Assembly: GCF_034676545.1 (NCBI RefSeq)
Contig: NZ_JAUCBZ010000015.1
Location: 1,705,001 to 1,769,000 of the forward strand
Reading direction: 5' to 3'
From: Pararhodobacter sp.
Lineage (GTDB): Bacteria > Pseudomonadota > Alphaproteobacteria > Rhodobacterales > Rhodobacteraceae
Length of the DNA stretch: 64,000 bases
The notes beneath the pieces were generated by a model. It made no database searches. It had not been told where the DNA came from and worked only from the letters and a program-made list of their open reading frames with translations. Positions 51,407 through 61,309 of the stretch are shown piece by piece. How positions within the stretch are numbered: the stretch's first letter is position 1; every line of letters starts with the position of its first letter. The translations under genes and the position numbers were made by a program.

Positions 51407-51480
51407 GGTTTCTCCGGGTGGTTTGCCATGGGTTTAGGCCCGAGTGTGCCGCAGAGGAAGATCGGAATTGCGTTGAAAGC

Positions 51481-51528
51481 TTTGCAGGTTTGCAATTAGC
51501 AGAGGGGCCCTGACAACTGCTTTGCAAA
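51481..51528. promoter_or_regulatory. TTTGCAA half sites upstream of pccB, candidate PccR target
   Basis: TTTGCAGG (51481), TTTGCAAT (51489) and TTTGCAAA (51521) lie 70-120 bases before the pccB start. They share the half site seen before pccR, though the spacings (8 and 32) differ from the published-type N4 arrangement as I remember it. Confidence 0.45.
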
Positions 51529-51598
51529 TATCCTCTATTTCGCTTCCCCTTGGCGCGTTCCGGCCCTAAATTGGGCCCAAATCCGAGGAGGGGCCCCG

Positions 51599-53131
51599 AT
51601 GAAGGATATTCAGAGCGAGTTGGAAACCCGGCGCGAAACCGCCCGCATGGGCGGCGGTCAGCGTCGCATCGACGCGCAACACGCAAAGGGCAAGCTGACC
51701 GCCCGTGAGCGTATCGAATTGCTGCTGGACGAAGACTCGTTTGAAGAGTTCGACATGTTTGTCGCGCACCGCTGCACCGATTTTGGCATGGAGCAGGATC
51801 GCCCGGCGGGGGATGGCGTGGTCACGGGCTGGGGCACGGTCAACGGCCGCATGGTCTATGTTTTCAGCCAGGATTTCACGGTGTTCGGCGGCTCGCTGTC
51901 CGAAACCCATGCGCAGAAAATCTGCAAGATCATGGACATGGCGATCCAGAACGGCGCGCCGGTCATTGGCCTCAACGATTCGGGTGGCGCGCGCATCCAG
52001 GAGGGCGTCGCCAGCCTCGCGGGCTATGCCGACGTGTTCCAGCGCAACATCATGGCCTCGGGCGTGGTGCCGCAGATCAGCGTGATCATGGGGCCTTGCG
52101 CCGGTGGTGCCGTGTATTCGCCGGCGATGACCGACTTCATCTTCATGGTGCGCGATTCGTCCTATATGTTCGTGACCGGCCCGGATGTGGTGAAAACCGT
52201 CACCAACGAAATCGTCACCGCCGAGGAATTGGGCGGGGCCAGCACGCACACCAAGAAATCCTCGGTTGCCGATGGCGCGTTCGAGAATGACGTCGAAGCC
52301 CTGATCGAGGTGCGCCGCCTGATCGACTATCTGCCGTTGAACAACCGCCAAAAGCCGCCGGTGCGGCCTTTCTTTGACGCGCCGAACCGGATTGACATGA
52401 GCCTCGACACGCTGATTCCGGACAACGCAAACACGCCCTACGACATGAAAGAGCTGATCCACAAGATCGGCGATGAGGGTGATTTTTACGAAATTCAGGC
52501 CGATTTTGCCAAGAATATCATCACCGGGTTCATTCGCCTCGAGGGGCGCTCGATTGGCGTCGTGGCGAACCAGCCGATGGTGCTGGCCGGGTGTCTCGAT
52601 ATCGACAGCAGCCGCAAGGCCGCCCAATTCGTGCGCTTTTGCGATGCGTTCGAAATCCCGATCCTGACGCTGGTGGATGTTCCGGGCTTTCTGCCGGGCA
52701 CCGGCCAGGAATTTGGCGGCGTCATCAAGCACGGCGCCAAACTGCTCTTTGCCTATGGCGAGGCCACGGTGCCCAAAGTGACCGTGATCACCCGCAAGGC
52801 CTACGGCGGCGCTTATGACGTGATGGCCTCGAAGCATCTGCGCGGTGATTTCAACTATGCCTGGCCGACCGCCGAAATCGCGGTGATGGGGGCCAAGGGC
52901 GCGGTCGAGATCCTGTATCGCAGCGAGTTGGGCGACAAGGACAAGATCGCCGCGCGCACCAAGGATTACGAGGACCGTTTTGCCAATCCATTCGTCGCCG
53001 CCGAAAAGGGCTTCATCGACGAGGTGATCTCGCCACACTCGACCCGGCGCCGCGTGTGTCGGGCCTTTGCCAGCCTGCGGAACAAGAAACTGACAAATCC
53101 GTGGAAAAAACACGACAACATCCCGCTGTAA
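51599..53131 (+). CDS. pccB: Propionyl-CoA carboxylase beta subunit
   Basis: This 510-residue carboxyltransferase moves CO2 from carboxybiotin to propionyl-CoA, giving methylmalonyl-CoA. The acyl-CoA carboxyltransferase domains are complete: [20 protein letters not shown] and [16 protein letters not shown] form the first oxyanion site, and [16 protein letters not shown] with [13 protein letters not shown] the second. It starts at the ATG at 51599 with GAGGAGG upstream. It leads the pccB - lipoprotein - small protein - pccA set. Confidence 0.97.
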   Translation: MKDIQSELETRRETARMGGGQRRIDAQHAKGKLTARERIELLLDEDSFEEFDMFVAHRCTDFGMEQDRPAGDGVVTGWGTVNGRMVYVFSQDFTVFGGSLSETHAQKICKIMDMAIQNGAPVIGLNDSGGARIQEGVASLAGYADVFQRNIMASGVVPQISVIMGPCAGGAVYSPAMTDFIFMVRDSSYMFVTGPDVVKTVTNEIVTAEELGGASTHTKKSSVADGAFENDVEALIEVRRLIDYLPLNNRQKPPVRPFFDAPNRIDMSLDTLIPDNANTPYDMKELIHKIGDEGDFYEIQADFAKNIITGFIRLEGRSIGVVANQPMVLAGCLDIDSSRKAAQFVRFCDAFEIPILTLVDVPGFLPGTGQEFGGVIKHGAKLLFAYGEATVPKVTVITRKAYGGAYDVMASKHLRGDFNYAWPTAEIAVMGAKGAVEILYRSELGDKDKIAARTKDYEDRFANPFVAAEKGFIDEVISPHSTRRRVCRAFASLRNKKLTNPWKKHDNIPL

Positions 53132-53397
53132 AACCATCTGGCCGCCCTCAATCCACAGAGGGTCGGCCAGTCAAAACCGCAAAATGTTGATTTTTGAACC
53201 CTCGGGAAAGCACCGATTGGTGCGAACCAGCAACAGAACGGCCCGCAAGCCCCCATGTTAGAACAGAAAAACTGGCATATGCCCCTTGAATGCGATAACG
53301 TCGCTCTTGGCGTAAGCATCAACGCTTGCGCAGAAAATAGCATCCGGGGACTTGGGGTGACCCAGCGAACGGGGCGTGAAGAGCGCAGGAGATACGC

Positions 53398-53547
53398 ATG
53401 TCAAAGACCACACTCGCGGCCGTTGCGGCTGTTTTTGGCCTGTCAGTTTTGGCAGGTTGCAACCAAAGCCGTCAGGAAGAATTCACCATGGTCGAGCCCG
53501 CACCACAGCCGATTTACGTCGAGCCGGTGTCGCCCAAGTACCGCTGA
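53398..53547 (+). CDS. Small lipoprotein in the pcc cluster
   Basis: This is a 49-residue protein starting at the ATG at 53398 with AGGAG six bases before. It reads MSKTTLAAVAAVFGLSVLAG followed by Cys, a textbook lipobox (LAGC), so the mature lipoprotein has only 29 residues. The mature part is Pro/Glu-rich (VEPAPQPIYVEPVSPKYR). It lies between pccB and pccA in the same direction. I do not recognise a function. The signal peptide, lipobox and ribosome-binding site make it a credible gene despite its size. Confidence 0.8.
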   Translation: MSKTTLAAVAAVFGLSVLAGCNQSRQEEFTMVEPAPQPIYVEPVSPKYR

Positions 53548-53649
53548 TTTTGCACCGTTTGGTGTGACGCGTCGGGCGGGGCCGGTTGCGGCCTCGCCCG
53601 TACGCATGTCCGCGATTCCGGCACCACGTCAACTCCAAGGAGGCGTGTC

Positions 53650-54035
53650 ATGCTGAAGCATCGCGGCTTTCCCGGGCGTTTGCCCAGTTCCGATTTCCAA
53701 TTCGTCATCCGCCGCGCTAACAAGGACGGGGCCACACCCCTGATTGAACGCAAGCGCTATGCCGATCGCCGCCCCGCCGACAAACGCGCGGATGCCGGCT
53801 TCATGGCTGCCCTTTGGAACCATTTTGGCGAAGAGCCCTTCGAGCGCGGCAACCTCGACGCTGGCCGCCTGTCCTGGCTTTTCGCCGCGAGGTTATCCCG
53901 GCCCAAACCCCCTTTGACCCCAAAGATTACGAGGCTTTGCTGCGCATCAATGTCGGTGTCGCGCAGGTCAGTTTTCCCGAAGTGTTCGCCGCAGATGGCG
54001 AGGCGTTCGAGTGGGATGAAGGCGACGATTCATGA
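53650..54035 (+). pseudogene. Uncharacterised small protein in the pcc cluster (one-base frameshift)
   Basis: The ATG at 53650 has AAGGAGG upstream. The first part (MLKHRGFPGRLPSSDFQFVI, KRYADRRPADKRADAGFM) runs to LSWLF. The sequence TTTTCGCCGCGAG at 53879-53891 lacks one C, and adding it near 53883 joins FRREVIPAQTPFDPKDYEAL and VSFPEVFAADGEAFEWDEGD, ending at 54035 (about 128 residues). I do not recognise a named family. A protein at this position between pccB and pccA fits what I remember of rhodobacter gene order. Both halves read as real protein, so sequence error is likely. Confidence 0.7.
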
Positions 54036-54105
54036 TCTGCCACAGCCGGTGGCGCACCGTACCAACTGTTGACTGCAAGGCCCTGACCGGGCTGGGGGAG
54101 TGAGA

Positions 54106-56109
54106 ATGTTCAAGAAAATTCTGATCGCCAATCGTGGTGAGATCGCCTGCCGGGTCATCAAATCCGCGCGCAAGATGGGCATCCGGACCGTCGCGATTTA
54201 TTCGGATGCAGACCGCAACGCGTTGCATGTCAAGATGGCTGACGAGGCGTTTCACATTGGTCCATCGCCTGCCAATCAATCCTATATCGTCATCGACAAG
54301 GTGATGGAGGCGGTCCGCGCCTCGGGCGCCGAGGCGGTGCATCCGGGCTACGGGTTCCTGTCCGAGAACATGAAATTCGCCGAGGCACTCGAAGCCCAAG
54401 GCGTTGCCTTCGTCGGCCCGCCAAGCCCGGCAATCGAGTCGATGGGGGACAAGATCACCTCCAAGAAGATCGCACAGAAAGCCGGGGTCAGCACGGTTCC
54501 GGGCTATATGGGCCTGATTGCCGACGCCGATGAAGCGGTCAAGATTTCCGGCGAGATCGGCTATCCGGTGATGATCAAGGCCTCCGCCGGCGGCGGTGGC
54601 AAGGGGATGCGCATCGCGTGGAATGATGATGAGGCCCGCGAAGGCTTTCAATCCTCCAGGAACGAGGCGGCCAGCAGCTTTGGCGACGACCGCATTTTCA
54701 TCGAGAAATTCGTCACCCAACCGCGCCACATCGAAATCCAGGTGCTCGCTGACCAGCACGGCAACTGCGTCTATCTGCACGAGCGCGAATGCTCGATCCA
54801 GCGCCGCAACCAGAAGGTCATCGAGGAAGCGCCGTCCCCGTTCCTTGACGCCGCCACCCGCAAGGCGATGGGGGAACAGGCCGTCGCCCTGGCCAAGGCC
54901 GTGGGCTACACCAGCGCGGGCACCGTCGAATTCATCGTCGATGGCGAGCGCAATTTCTTCTTCCTCGAGATGAACACGCGGCTGCAGGTCGAACACCCGG
55001 TGACCGAATTGATCACCGGCGTCGATCTTGTCGAGATGATGATCCGCGTCGCCAATGGCGAACCGCTGCCCTTCAAGCAGGAGGACCTGAAGATCAACGG
55101 CTGGGCCATGGAAAGCCGCCTCTATGCCGAGGATCCCTATCGCAACTTCCTGCCCTCGATCGGCCGATTGACCCGCTACCGCCCGCCCGTCGAAGGCACG
55201 ACCCACGCCGGCGGCATCGTGCGCAATGATACCGGCGTCTATGAGGGCGGCGAGATCAGCATGTATTACGACCCGATGATTGCCAAACTCTGCACCTGGG
55301 CCCCGACCCGCGGCGCCGCAATCGAGGAAATGCGCGTCGCCTTGGACACGTTCGAAGTCGAGGGGATCGGCCATAATCTGCCGTTCTGTTCGGCGGTGAT
55401 GGACCACCCGAAATTCGTCGCGGGCACGATCACGACGGCCTTCATCGAAGAGGAATTCCCCGACGGATTCCATGGCGTTACGCTGTCCGACGCCATGCTC
55501 AAGCGGGTCGCCGCCGCCGCCGCCGCGATGAACCGCGTCGCGGAAATCCGCCGCACACGGGTGTCGGGCACGATGGACAACCACGAGCGCAAGGTCGGCG
55601 ACGATTGGGTCGTCTCGCTCCAGGGCACCGAATTCGCGCTGCTCGTGCGCGCGGATCGCGGCGGCGCGACGGTCGATTTCAAGGACGGCTCCACCATGCG
55701 CGTCGAATCCGATTGGGTGCCCGGCCAACCCCTTGCGCGGCTCCTGATCGACGCCGAGCCGCTGGTCCTCAAGGTCGGGCGCATCACCGGCGGCTACCGC
55801 CTTCGGGTGCGCGGCGCGGACCTCAAAACCCATATCCGCACGCCGCGACAGGCCGAACTGGCGCGGCTGATGCCGGAAAAACTGCCGCCGGATACCTCGA
55901 AACTGCTGCTCTGCCCGATGCCGGGCCTGGTGGTCAAGATCATGGTTGCCGAGGGCGACGAAGTGTTCGAGGGCCAAGCGCTGTGCACCATTGAAGCGAT
56001 GAAGATGGAAAACATCTTGCGCGCCGAGAAAAAAGGCATCGTCGCCAAGATCAACGGTACGGTTGGCGGCTCGATGGCCGTGGACGACGTGATCATGGAG
56101 TTTGAATAA
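54106..56109 (+). CDS. pccA: Propionyl-CoA carboxylase alpha subunit (biotin carboxylase)
   Basis: This 667-residue protein starts at the ATG at 54106 (MFKKILIANRGEIACRVIK) with GGGGGAG upstream. The biotin carboxylase ATP-grasp core is complete (GYPVMIKASAGGGGKGMRIA, ERECSIQRRNQKVIEEAPSP, EMNTRLQVEHPVTE). A BT/linker domain follows. The C-terminal biotinyl domain has the acceptor Lys in EAMKMEN. It pairs with PccB to make (S)-methylmalonyl-CoA. Confidence 0.97.
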   Translation: MFKKILIANRGEIACRVIKSARKMGIRTVAIYSDADRNALHVKMADEAFHIGPSPANQSYIVIDKVMEAVRASGAEAVHPGYGFLSENMKFAEALEAQGVAFVGPPSPAIESMGDKITSKKIAQKAGVSTVPGYMGLIADADEAVKISGEIGYPVMIKASAGGGGKGMRIAWNDDEAREGFQSSRNEAASSFGDDRIFIEKFVTQPRHIEIQVLADQHGNCVYLHERECSIQRRNQKVIEEAPSPFLDAATRKAMGEQAVALAKAVGYTSAGTVEFIVDGERNFFFLEMNTRLQVEHPVTELITGVDLVEMMIRVANGEPLPFKQEDLKINGWAMESRLYAEDPYRNFLPSIGRLTRYRPPVEGTTHAGGIVRNDTGVYEGGEISMYYDPMIAKLCTWAPTRGAAIEEMRVALDTFEVEGIGHNLPFCSAVMDHPKFVAGTITTAFIEEEFPDGFHGVTLSDAMLKRVAAAAAAMNRVAEIRRTRVSGTMDNHERKVGDDWVVSLQGTEFALLVRADRGGATVDFKDGSTMRVESDWVPGQPLARLLIDAEPLVLKVGRITGGYRLRVRGADLKTHIRTPRQAELARLMPEKLPPDTSKLLLCPMPGLVVKIMVAEGDEVFEGQALCTIEAMKMENILRAEKKGIVAKINGTVGGSMAVDDVIMEFE

Positions 56110-56150
56110 GATGGGCTGCGCGACGCATGAGAACTTGCGCCGCGCCCCGG

Positions 56151-56213
56151 CTTCATCTTGCCCAAAATACTCGCGGGGGCGAAGGGCGCAGCCCTTCGGG
56201 GGCGGCAGCCCCC
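56151..56213 (-). repeat. 3' hairpin plus GAGTATTTT element (copy 3)
   Basis: Read on the minus strand just past the DUF4174 stop, G/C-rich hairpins (GGGGGCTGCCGCCCCC, then GAAGGGCTGCGCCCTTC) are followed by CGCGAGTATTTTGGGCAAGA. This is the clearest copy of the element also seen after thrS and the OmpA-domain gene. It sits between the convergent pccA and DUF4174 genes. Confidence 0.7.
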
Positions 56214-56214
56214 T

Positions 56215-56715
56215 CTACCGACCCGCGGGCATCCGCTCCAGAATTTCCTGGCGCCGCAGCGGGAAATGGTCAATCGCCGAGGCGATTTCGCGCACACTGC
56301 GCGGTGCCGGGCGGCGCTGCTTGATCTGCCCATCCTTGCCGATGATCGCCAGCATGAACCCCCGTGGGCGCAACATGCGGCGCAGCGGGCTGTCCGAATT
56401 ACGGTCGCTGTCGATGATCACCACGACATCGCGCTCGAACAACTCACCCGGCCGCTCCGCGATATCGCGCATCTGCCGCTGGAACGCCGGATCATTGGGG
56501 GAATCCGCCAGAACGGCGACGATCCGGTACTCCCACAGGAAATCCGCCGGGTCGATCTGCGCCGCGTCCAGGATTTGCAGCCCCGCAACTGGCGTTTCGA
56601 CCACAGTCTCCACGGGTGCGGTGCCCGCAGCAGGGTTTGCAACCTCTTGCGCCGTGGCGGATACCATCGCGACCGCACCCACGATCAACGCAATCAACAT
56701 GAATTTCATCGGCAT
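56215..56715 (-). CDS. DUF4174 exported protein
   Basis: This 166-residue protein starts at the ATG at 56713-56715 (MPMKFMLI) with AAGGAG five bases before. The signal peptide MKFMLIALIVGAVAMVSATA is followed by a short variable stretch. The DUF4174 core is thioredoxin-like in pattern: RIVAVLADSPNDPAFQRQM, RDVVVIIDSDRNSD, GFMLAIIGKDGQIKQRR. Its function is unknown. It lies on the opposite strand between pccA and mcm, so it is not part of their operon. Confidence 0.87.
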   Translation of the reverse strand: MPMKFMLIALIVGAVAMVSATAQEVANPAAGTAPVETVVETPVAGLQILDAAQIDPADFLWEYRIVAVLADSPNDPAFQRQMRDIAERPGELFERDVVVIIDSDRNSDSPLRRMLRPRGFMLAIIGKDGQIKQRRPAPRSVREIASAIDHFPLRRQEILERMPAGR

Positions 56716-56826
56716 CGGATCTCCTTCACCCCCTGATATAGGCTTTCGCGCCGGAAAAACACCAGTGATCCCGACGATTTCGCCTGATCCCTTGCGATCA
56801 CCGCCACAGCAGACAAGGACCTCGTC

Positions 56827-58965
56827 ATGACCGACAAATCCGACCAAACCGCCGCCTGGGAAGCTCTGGCCAGCAAGGAATTGCGCGGCCGCTCGCTCGA
56901 CGATCTGACGTGGAACACGCTCGAAGGGATCCCGGTCAAGCCGCTCTATACGCAGGCTGATACCGAAGGGTTGGCGCATCTCAATTCCATGCCCGGTCTG
57001 GCCCCCTTTACCCGCGGCCCGCGCGCGACGATGTATGCGGGCCGCCCCTGGACCATCCGCCAATACGCCGGATTTTCCACCGCCGAGGAATCCAACGCCT
57101 TCTACCGCAAAGCCCTCGCGGCGGGTCAGCAGGGCGTCTCGGTGGCCTTCGATCTGGCGACCCACCGGGGCTATGACAGCGATCACCCCCGCGTCGAGGG
57201 CGATGTCGGCAAGGCCGGCGTGGCGATTGACAGCGTCGAGGACATGAAAATTCTCTTTGACGGCATCCCGCTGGAAAAAGTCAGCGTTTCCATGACGATG
57301 AACGGCGCGGTTATCCCGATTCTGGCGAATTTCATCGTCGCCGGTGAGGAACAGGGCGTCGATCGCTCGCTGTTGTCAGGCACCATTCAGAACGACATTC
57401 TCAAGGAATTCATGGTCCGCAACACCTATGTCTACCCGCCCGAACCCTCGATGCGGATCATTGCGGATATCATCGAATACACCTCGGCCGAGATGCCCAA
57501 ATTCAACTCGATCTCGATTTCGGGCTATCACATGCAAGAGGCCGGTGCGAACCTGGTGCAGGAGCTCGCCTATACCCTGGCCGATGGGCGTGAATATGTG
57601 CGCGCCGCCATTGCGCGCGGCATGGATGTTGATGCCTTCGCCGGGCGGCTCAGCTTTTTCTTCGCCATCGGCATGAATTTCTTCATGGAGGCGGCCAAAT
57701 TGCGCGCTGCGCGCCTGTTGTGGCACCGCATCATGTCGGAATTCAACCCCAAGAAACCCGGCTCCTTGATGCTGCGCACCCATTGCCAGACCTCAGGCGT
57801 TTCGTTGCAGGAGCAGGACCCCTATAACAACGTCGTGCGCACCGCCTATGAGGCGATGGCGGCGGCCCTTGGCGGCACGCAATCGCTGCACACCAATGCC
57901 TTGGACGAAGCCATCGCTCTGCCCACCGAATTCAGCGCCCGCATTGCCCGCAACACGCAGTTGATCCTGCAAGAGGAGACCGGCGTGACCAAGGTCGTCG
58001 ATCCTCTGGCCGGATCGTATTATGTTGAAAAACTGACAGCGGACCTCGCGGATGAGGCGTGGAAACTGATCTGCGAGGTTGAAGAACTGGGAGGCATGAC
58101 CAAGGCCGTCGCCACCGGAATGCCGAAATTGCGCATCGAGGAATCGGCCGCCCGGCGGCAGGCCGCCATCGACCGCGGCGAGGATGTGATCGTTGGCGTC
58201 AACAAATACCGGCTTTCCCAAGAGGATCCGATCGACATTCTGGACATCGACAACGTCAAGGTGCGCGACGGCCAGATCGCGCGCCTGAAGACAATCCGCG
58301 AAACGCGCGATGAGGCCGCTTGCACGGCGGCGTTGAAAGACTTGGAACGTCGCGCGCGCGACGGTGGAAACTTGCTGGAAGGGGCCATTGTCGCGGCACG
58401 CGCCCGCGCCAGCGTCGGGGAGATCAGCACCGCCATGGAAAACGTTTTTGGCCGTCACCGTGCCGAAGTCAAAACCCTGGCCGGGGTTTATGGTGCCGCC
58501 TATGAGGGCGACGATGACTTCGCGGCGATCCAGAAAGATGTCGAGAACTTCGCCGAAGAGGAGGGCCGCCGCCCGCGCATGTTGGTGGTGAAAATGGGTC
58601 AGGACGGCCATGATCGCGGCGCCAAAGTCATCGCCACGGCCTTTGCCGATATCGGGTTTGACGTCGATGTCGGCCCCTTGTTCCAGACCCCCGAAGAGGC
58701 GGCGCAGGATGCGGTGGATAACGATGTGCATGTGATCGGGATTTCCTCGCAGGCGGCGGGTCACAAGACGCTGGCCCCGAAACTGGTGCAGGCGCTCAAG
58801 GATGCCGGGGCCGGGGATATCCTGGTGATTTGTGGCGGCGTGATCCCGCAGCAGGATTACCAGTTCCTGTATGACAGCGGCGTCAAGGCGATCTTCGGGC
58901 CGGGCACCAACATCCCGAACGCCGCGCGCGATATCCTGCGTCTGATCCGCGCCGCGCGCAGCTGA
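56827..58965 (+). CDS. mcm: Methylmalonyl-CoA mutase
   Basis: This 712-residue adenosylcobalamin enzyme converts (R)-methylmalonyl-CoA to succinyl-CoA. The large-subunit barrel is complete ([38 protein letters not shown]). The C-terminal B12-binding domain carries the base-off motif [11 protein letters not shown] single-chain homodimeric type is indicated by the length. With pccBA it completes propionyl-CoA to succinyl-CoA except for the epimerase, which is not in this window. Confidence 0.97.
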   Translation: MTDKSDQTAAWEALASKELRGRSLDDLTWNTLEGIPVKPLYTQADTEGLAHLNSMPGLAPFTRGPRATMYAGRPWTIRQYAGFSTAEESNAFYRKALAAGQQGVSVAFDLATHRGYDSDHPRVEGDVGKAGVAIDSVEDMKILFDGIPLEKVSVSMTMNGAVIPILANFIVAGEEQGVDRSLLSGTIQNDILKEFMVRNTYVYPPEPSMRIIADIIEYTSAEMPKFNSISISGYHMQEAGANLVQELAYTLADGREYVRAAIARGMDVDAFAGRLSFFFAIGMNFFMEAAKLRAARLLWHRIMSEFNPKKPGSLMLRTHCQTSGVSLQEQDPYNNVVRTAYEAMAAALGGTQSLHTNALDEAIALPTEFSARIARNTQLILQEETGVTKVVDPLAGSYYVEKLTADLADEAWKLICEVEELGGMTKAVATGMPKLRIEESAARRQAAIDRGEDVIVGVNKYRLSQEDPIDILDIDNVKVRDGQIARLKTIRETRDEAACTAALKDLERRARDGGNLLEGAIVAARARASVGEISTAMENVFGRHRAEVKTLAGVYGAAYEGDDDFAAIQKDVENFAEEEGRRPRMLVVKMGQDGHDRGAKVIATAFADIGFDVDVGPLFQTPEEAAQDAVDNDVHVIGISSQAAGHKTLAPKLVQALKDAGAGDILVICGGVIPQQDYQFLYDSGVKAIFGPGTNIPNAARDILRLIRAARS

Positions 58966-59146
58966 GGTCGGCACGGGCGCCGTTGCGGGTCTGGGGAGAA
59001 CGCGCAACAGCCGACCAACCGTTTCCGCTTTCGCGTCGCACCGGCTCTGTCGGTGCGACCCTGCGCGCCCCTTGACCCGGCGGCGTGCACAGGCTCTTCT
59101 GACGGCGATGCGCGTGATGACTGCGCGGCGAGAAAGTAGGGAAACC

Positions 59147-59620
59147 ATGCTCGGCAAACGACCCGTGATCGCCGCCTCGATGGCGCTGTCAATGGTCTAT
59201 GCCATTTGGCTCGTCTGGTGGGGGCAGGGGCCGGGCGATCCTGATCGCGCGTTGATCCTGGGGGTTGCGCCCGGCGGTCTGGTGCTTGCGGCCATGATCG
59301 GGCGGTTGGCGCAGCGCCGGTTCTTTGACGATCAGATCATCGACGGCGCGCCCTTTCTCCCCGGATCGCCCGCCGAGATCGACCAGCGCGTGCTGGGCAA
59401 CACCACCGAGCAAATGCTTCTGGCGCTGTGTCTGTGGCCTTTCGCAGGTTGGGTGCTGGGCTGGGGGTTGGTGCCGGTTCTGGGGGTGTCTTTTGCGGTG
59501 GCGCGGCTGCTGTTCTGGATCGGCTATCACCTGTCACCACCGTTGCGCGGCCTGGGGTTCGCGGCCAGTTTTTATCCAACATTGATCGCCGCGCTCTGGG
59601 CGCTGGCGGCAAGCCTTTGA
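59147..59620 (+). CDS. MAPEG family membrane protein
   Basis: This 157-residue protein has four hydrophobic helices. It starts at the ATG at 59147, because the longer frame to 59072 adds a basic stretch unlike a membrane N-terminus. DQRVLGNTTEQMLLALCLWP is the MAPEG signature, with Arg, Asn and Glu in the expected places. ARLLFWIGYHLSPPLRGLGF also fits. MAPEG members include glutathione transferases, but activity here is unproven. Confidence 0.83.
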   Translation: MLGKRPVIAASMALSMVYAIWLVWWGQGPGDPDRALILGVAPGGLVLAAMIGRLAQRRFFDDQIIDGAPFLPGSPAEIDQRVLGNTTEQMLLALCLWPFAGWVLGWGLVPVLGVSFAVARLLFWIGYHLSPPLRGLGFAASFYPTLIAALWALAASL

Positions 59621-59630
59621 AGGGGCAAAC

Positions 59631-60248
59631 ATGGGCGAAATCGACCATCTGGCAATTGCGGCGCGAACCCTTTCCGAGGGGGTGGCCCTTGTCGAATCCT
59701 TGCTGGGCGTGCCGTTGGAACCGGGCGGCAAACACCCGTTGATGGGAACGCATAATCAACTCCTGTCGTTGGGGCCGGACGCCTATCTCGAGGTCATTGC
59801 CATCGACCCCGACGCGCCGGCGCCCGCGCATCCGCGCTGGTTCGCCTTGGATGATTTCCGTGGCCCGCCCGCGCTGCAAGCGTGGATCGTGCGCGTCGAG
59901 GATCTCGACGCCGCCCTGCACCTTGCGCCCGACGGCACAGGGGCTGCCACCGATCTGGCGCGTGGCGATTTGCGCTGGCGCATGGCGATCCCCGCCGACG
60001 GACGGTTGCCCTTTGGCGGGCAGTCGCCGGCGCTGATCGCCTGGCAGGGCGCTGCCCATCCTGCGGCACGGCTGCCTGATCGTGGTATTCGGCTGTCGTC
60101 CTTGCACCTCGCCCATCCGGACCCTGCCGCGTTGCGCACCGCGACCCGAACGCTCTGCGCCGACCCCCGGATTCAGGTCACGCAGGCACCGCACCCCGTC
60201 ATGAGCGCGGTTTTCGAGACCCAGAATGGCCGCAAAACCTTTCCATAA
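59631..60248 (+). CDS. Glyoxalase-like (VOC) domain protein
   Basis: This 205-residue protein begins MGEIDHLAIAARTLSEGVAL, the first beta-alpha unit of a VOC domain with the metal-site His. PLMGTHNQLLSLGPDAYLEV continues the pattern of Glyoxalase_3 proteins, with Glu in YLEVIAID. A second, weaker half follows. It lies ten bases past the MAPEG gene and is probably cotranscribed. The substrate is unknown. Confidence 0.85.
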   Translation: MGEIDHLAIAARTLSEGVALVESLLGVPLEPGGKHPLMGTHNQLLSLGPDAYLEVIAIDPDAPAPAHPRWFALDDFRGPPALQAWIVRVEDLDAALHLAPDGTGAATDLARGDLRWRMAIPADGRLPFGGQSPALIAWQGAAHPAARLPDRGIRLSSLHLAHPDPAALRTATRTLCADPRIQVTQAPHPVMSAVFETQNGRKTFP

Positions 60249-60301
60249 TGTGACCGCGCGACGGGCTGGGCAAATCCACCGCCGCAGCGTAAACTGACCC
60301 C

Positions 60302-60985
60302 ATGTCAGTCTGGTCACGGATCAAGGATGCTTTGGAGGCCCTGCGCGCGGGCGAACCGCTGTTGGCGGTGTTCGACCGGCTGCGCACCGCGCCAGAGCGC
60401 AGCGTCGCCTTTACCATTGGCGTGATCGCGCTGGGGGCAAAGCTGGCCAAGGCCGATGGCACCGTGACCCGCGACGAGGTGTCGATGTTCCGCTCGGTTT
60501 TCACGCTGGCCCCGGCCGATGAAAAACACGCCGCGCGCCTTTTCAACATGGCGCGCCAGGACGTCGCCGGGTTCGATTCCTACGCCCGCAAGATCGCCAG
60601 CCTGTTCCCGCCGCGCGACCCGGTGTTGCGCGACTTGATGGAGGGGCTGTTTCACATCGCCATGGCGGACGGCAATTTCCACCCCGCCGAAGAGGCCTAT
60701 CTGCGCGCCGTCGCCGAGATCTTCGGATTGCAGGATGCCTGTTTCCGCTCGATGATGGCGCAGTTCGTGCCGGGCGCGCTGGCTGACCCCTATGACATGC
60801 TCGAATTGCCGCGCGACGCGACCTTGGAGCAAGCCCGCGCTGCCTTTCGCCGGATGGTGCGCGAGACCCACCCCGATGCGCTGCGCGCGCGCGGCGTGCC
60901 CGAAGAGGCCGTGCGCCTGGCCGAAGATCGCCTCAAGGCGCTCAACCTCGCCTGGGATGAGGTGCAACAGCGCGCCGCTGCCTGA
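60302..60985 (+). CDS. TerB-J-domain protein (DjlA-like cochaperone)
   Basis: This is a 227-residue protein. Residues about 40-150 form a TerB-like helical domain (ALGAKLAKADGTVTRDEV, HIAMADGNFHPAEEAYLRA). The C-terminus is a J-domain with the HPD tripeptide in RETHPDAL, within YDMLELPRDATLEQARAAFR. Such proteins stimulate DnaK. Unlike E. coli DjlA there is no clear N-terminal membrane segment. Confidence 0.9.
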   Translation: MSVWSRIKDALEALRAGEPLLAVFDRLRTAPERSVAFTIGVIALGAKLAKADGTVTRDEVSMFRSVFTLAPADEKHAARLFNMARQDVAGFDSYARKIASLFPPRDPVLRDLMEGLFHIAMADGNFHPAEEAYLRAVAEIFGLQDACFRSMMAQFVPGALADPYDMLELPRDATLEQARAAFRRMVRETHPDALRARGVPEEAVRLAEDRLKALNLAWDEVQQRAAA

Positions 60986-61000
60986 TGACGGAGGAAACCG

Positions 61001-61309
61001 ATGCGAAACCCGCTTTTTGCCGCGCTTGTTGGAATGCTTCTTGCGGCGCCGCTTGCCGCGCAAACGCCCGATCCCGCGCCGCGTGACCTTGGGGGGCTGT
61101 TGCGCGACATGGTCGGCCTGCTGGACCCCTATCTGGGAGAACTGGCCGAGATGCTGGGCGATTTATCGGGCTGGCACGCGCCGGAATTCCTGGAAAACGG
61201 CGATATCCTGATCCGCCGCCGTCAGTCCGAGGCAGACTCGGAAACCGCGCCGGAAACCGCGCCCTCTGACGAGGATGAGGCCCCGATCCTCGAACCCTTG
61301 GAGCTTTGA
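61001..61309 (+). CDS. Small exported protein with acidic C-terminus
   Basis: This 102-residue protein has a signal peptide (MRNPLFAALVGMLLAAPLAA) and a good GGAGG. The mature part (LRDMVGLLDPYLGELAEMLG, APEFLENGDILIRRR) resembles a short Rhodobacterales family that I have seen labelled AAA+ ATPase, a label that cannot be right since no P-loop is present. It ends in a Glu/Asp/Pro-rich tail. Its last 88 bp are antisense to the end of ppx. Function unknown. Confidence 0.75.
   Translation: MRNPLFAALVGMLLAAPLAAQTPDPAPRDLGGLLRDMVGLLDPYLGELAEMLGDLSGWHAPEFLENGDILIRRRQSEADSETAPETAPSDEDEAPILEPLEL

Noticed and set aside
53968..55977. 669-codon open frame antisense to pccA
   Set aside because: Opposite a complete biotin carboxylase gene. 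It contains no recognisable motif.
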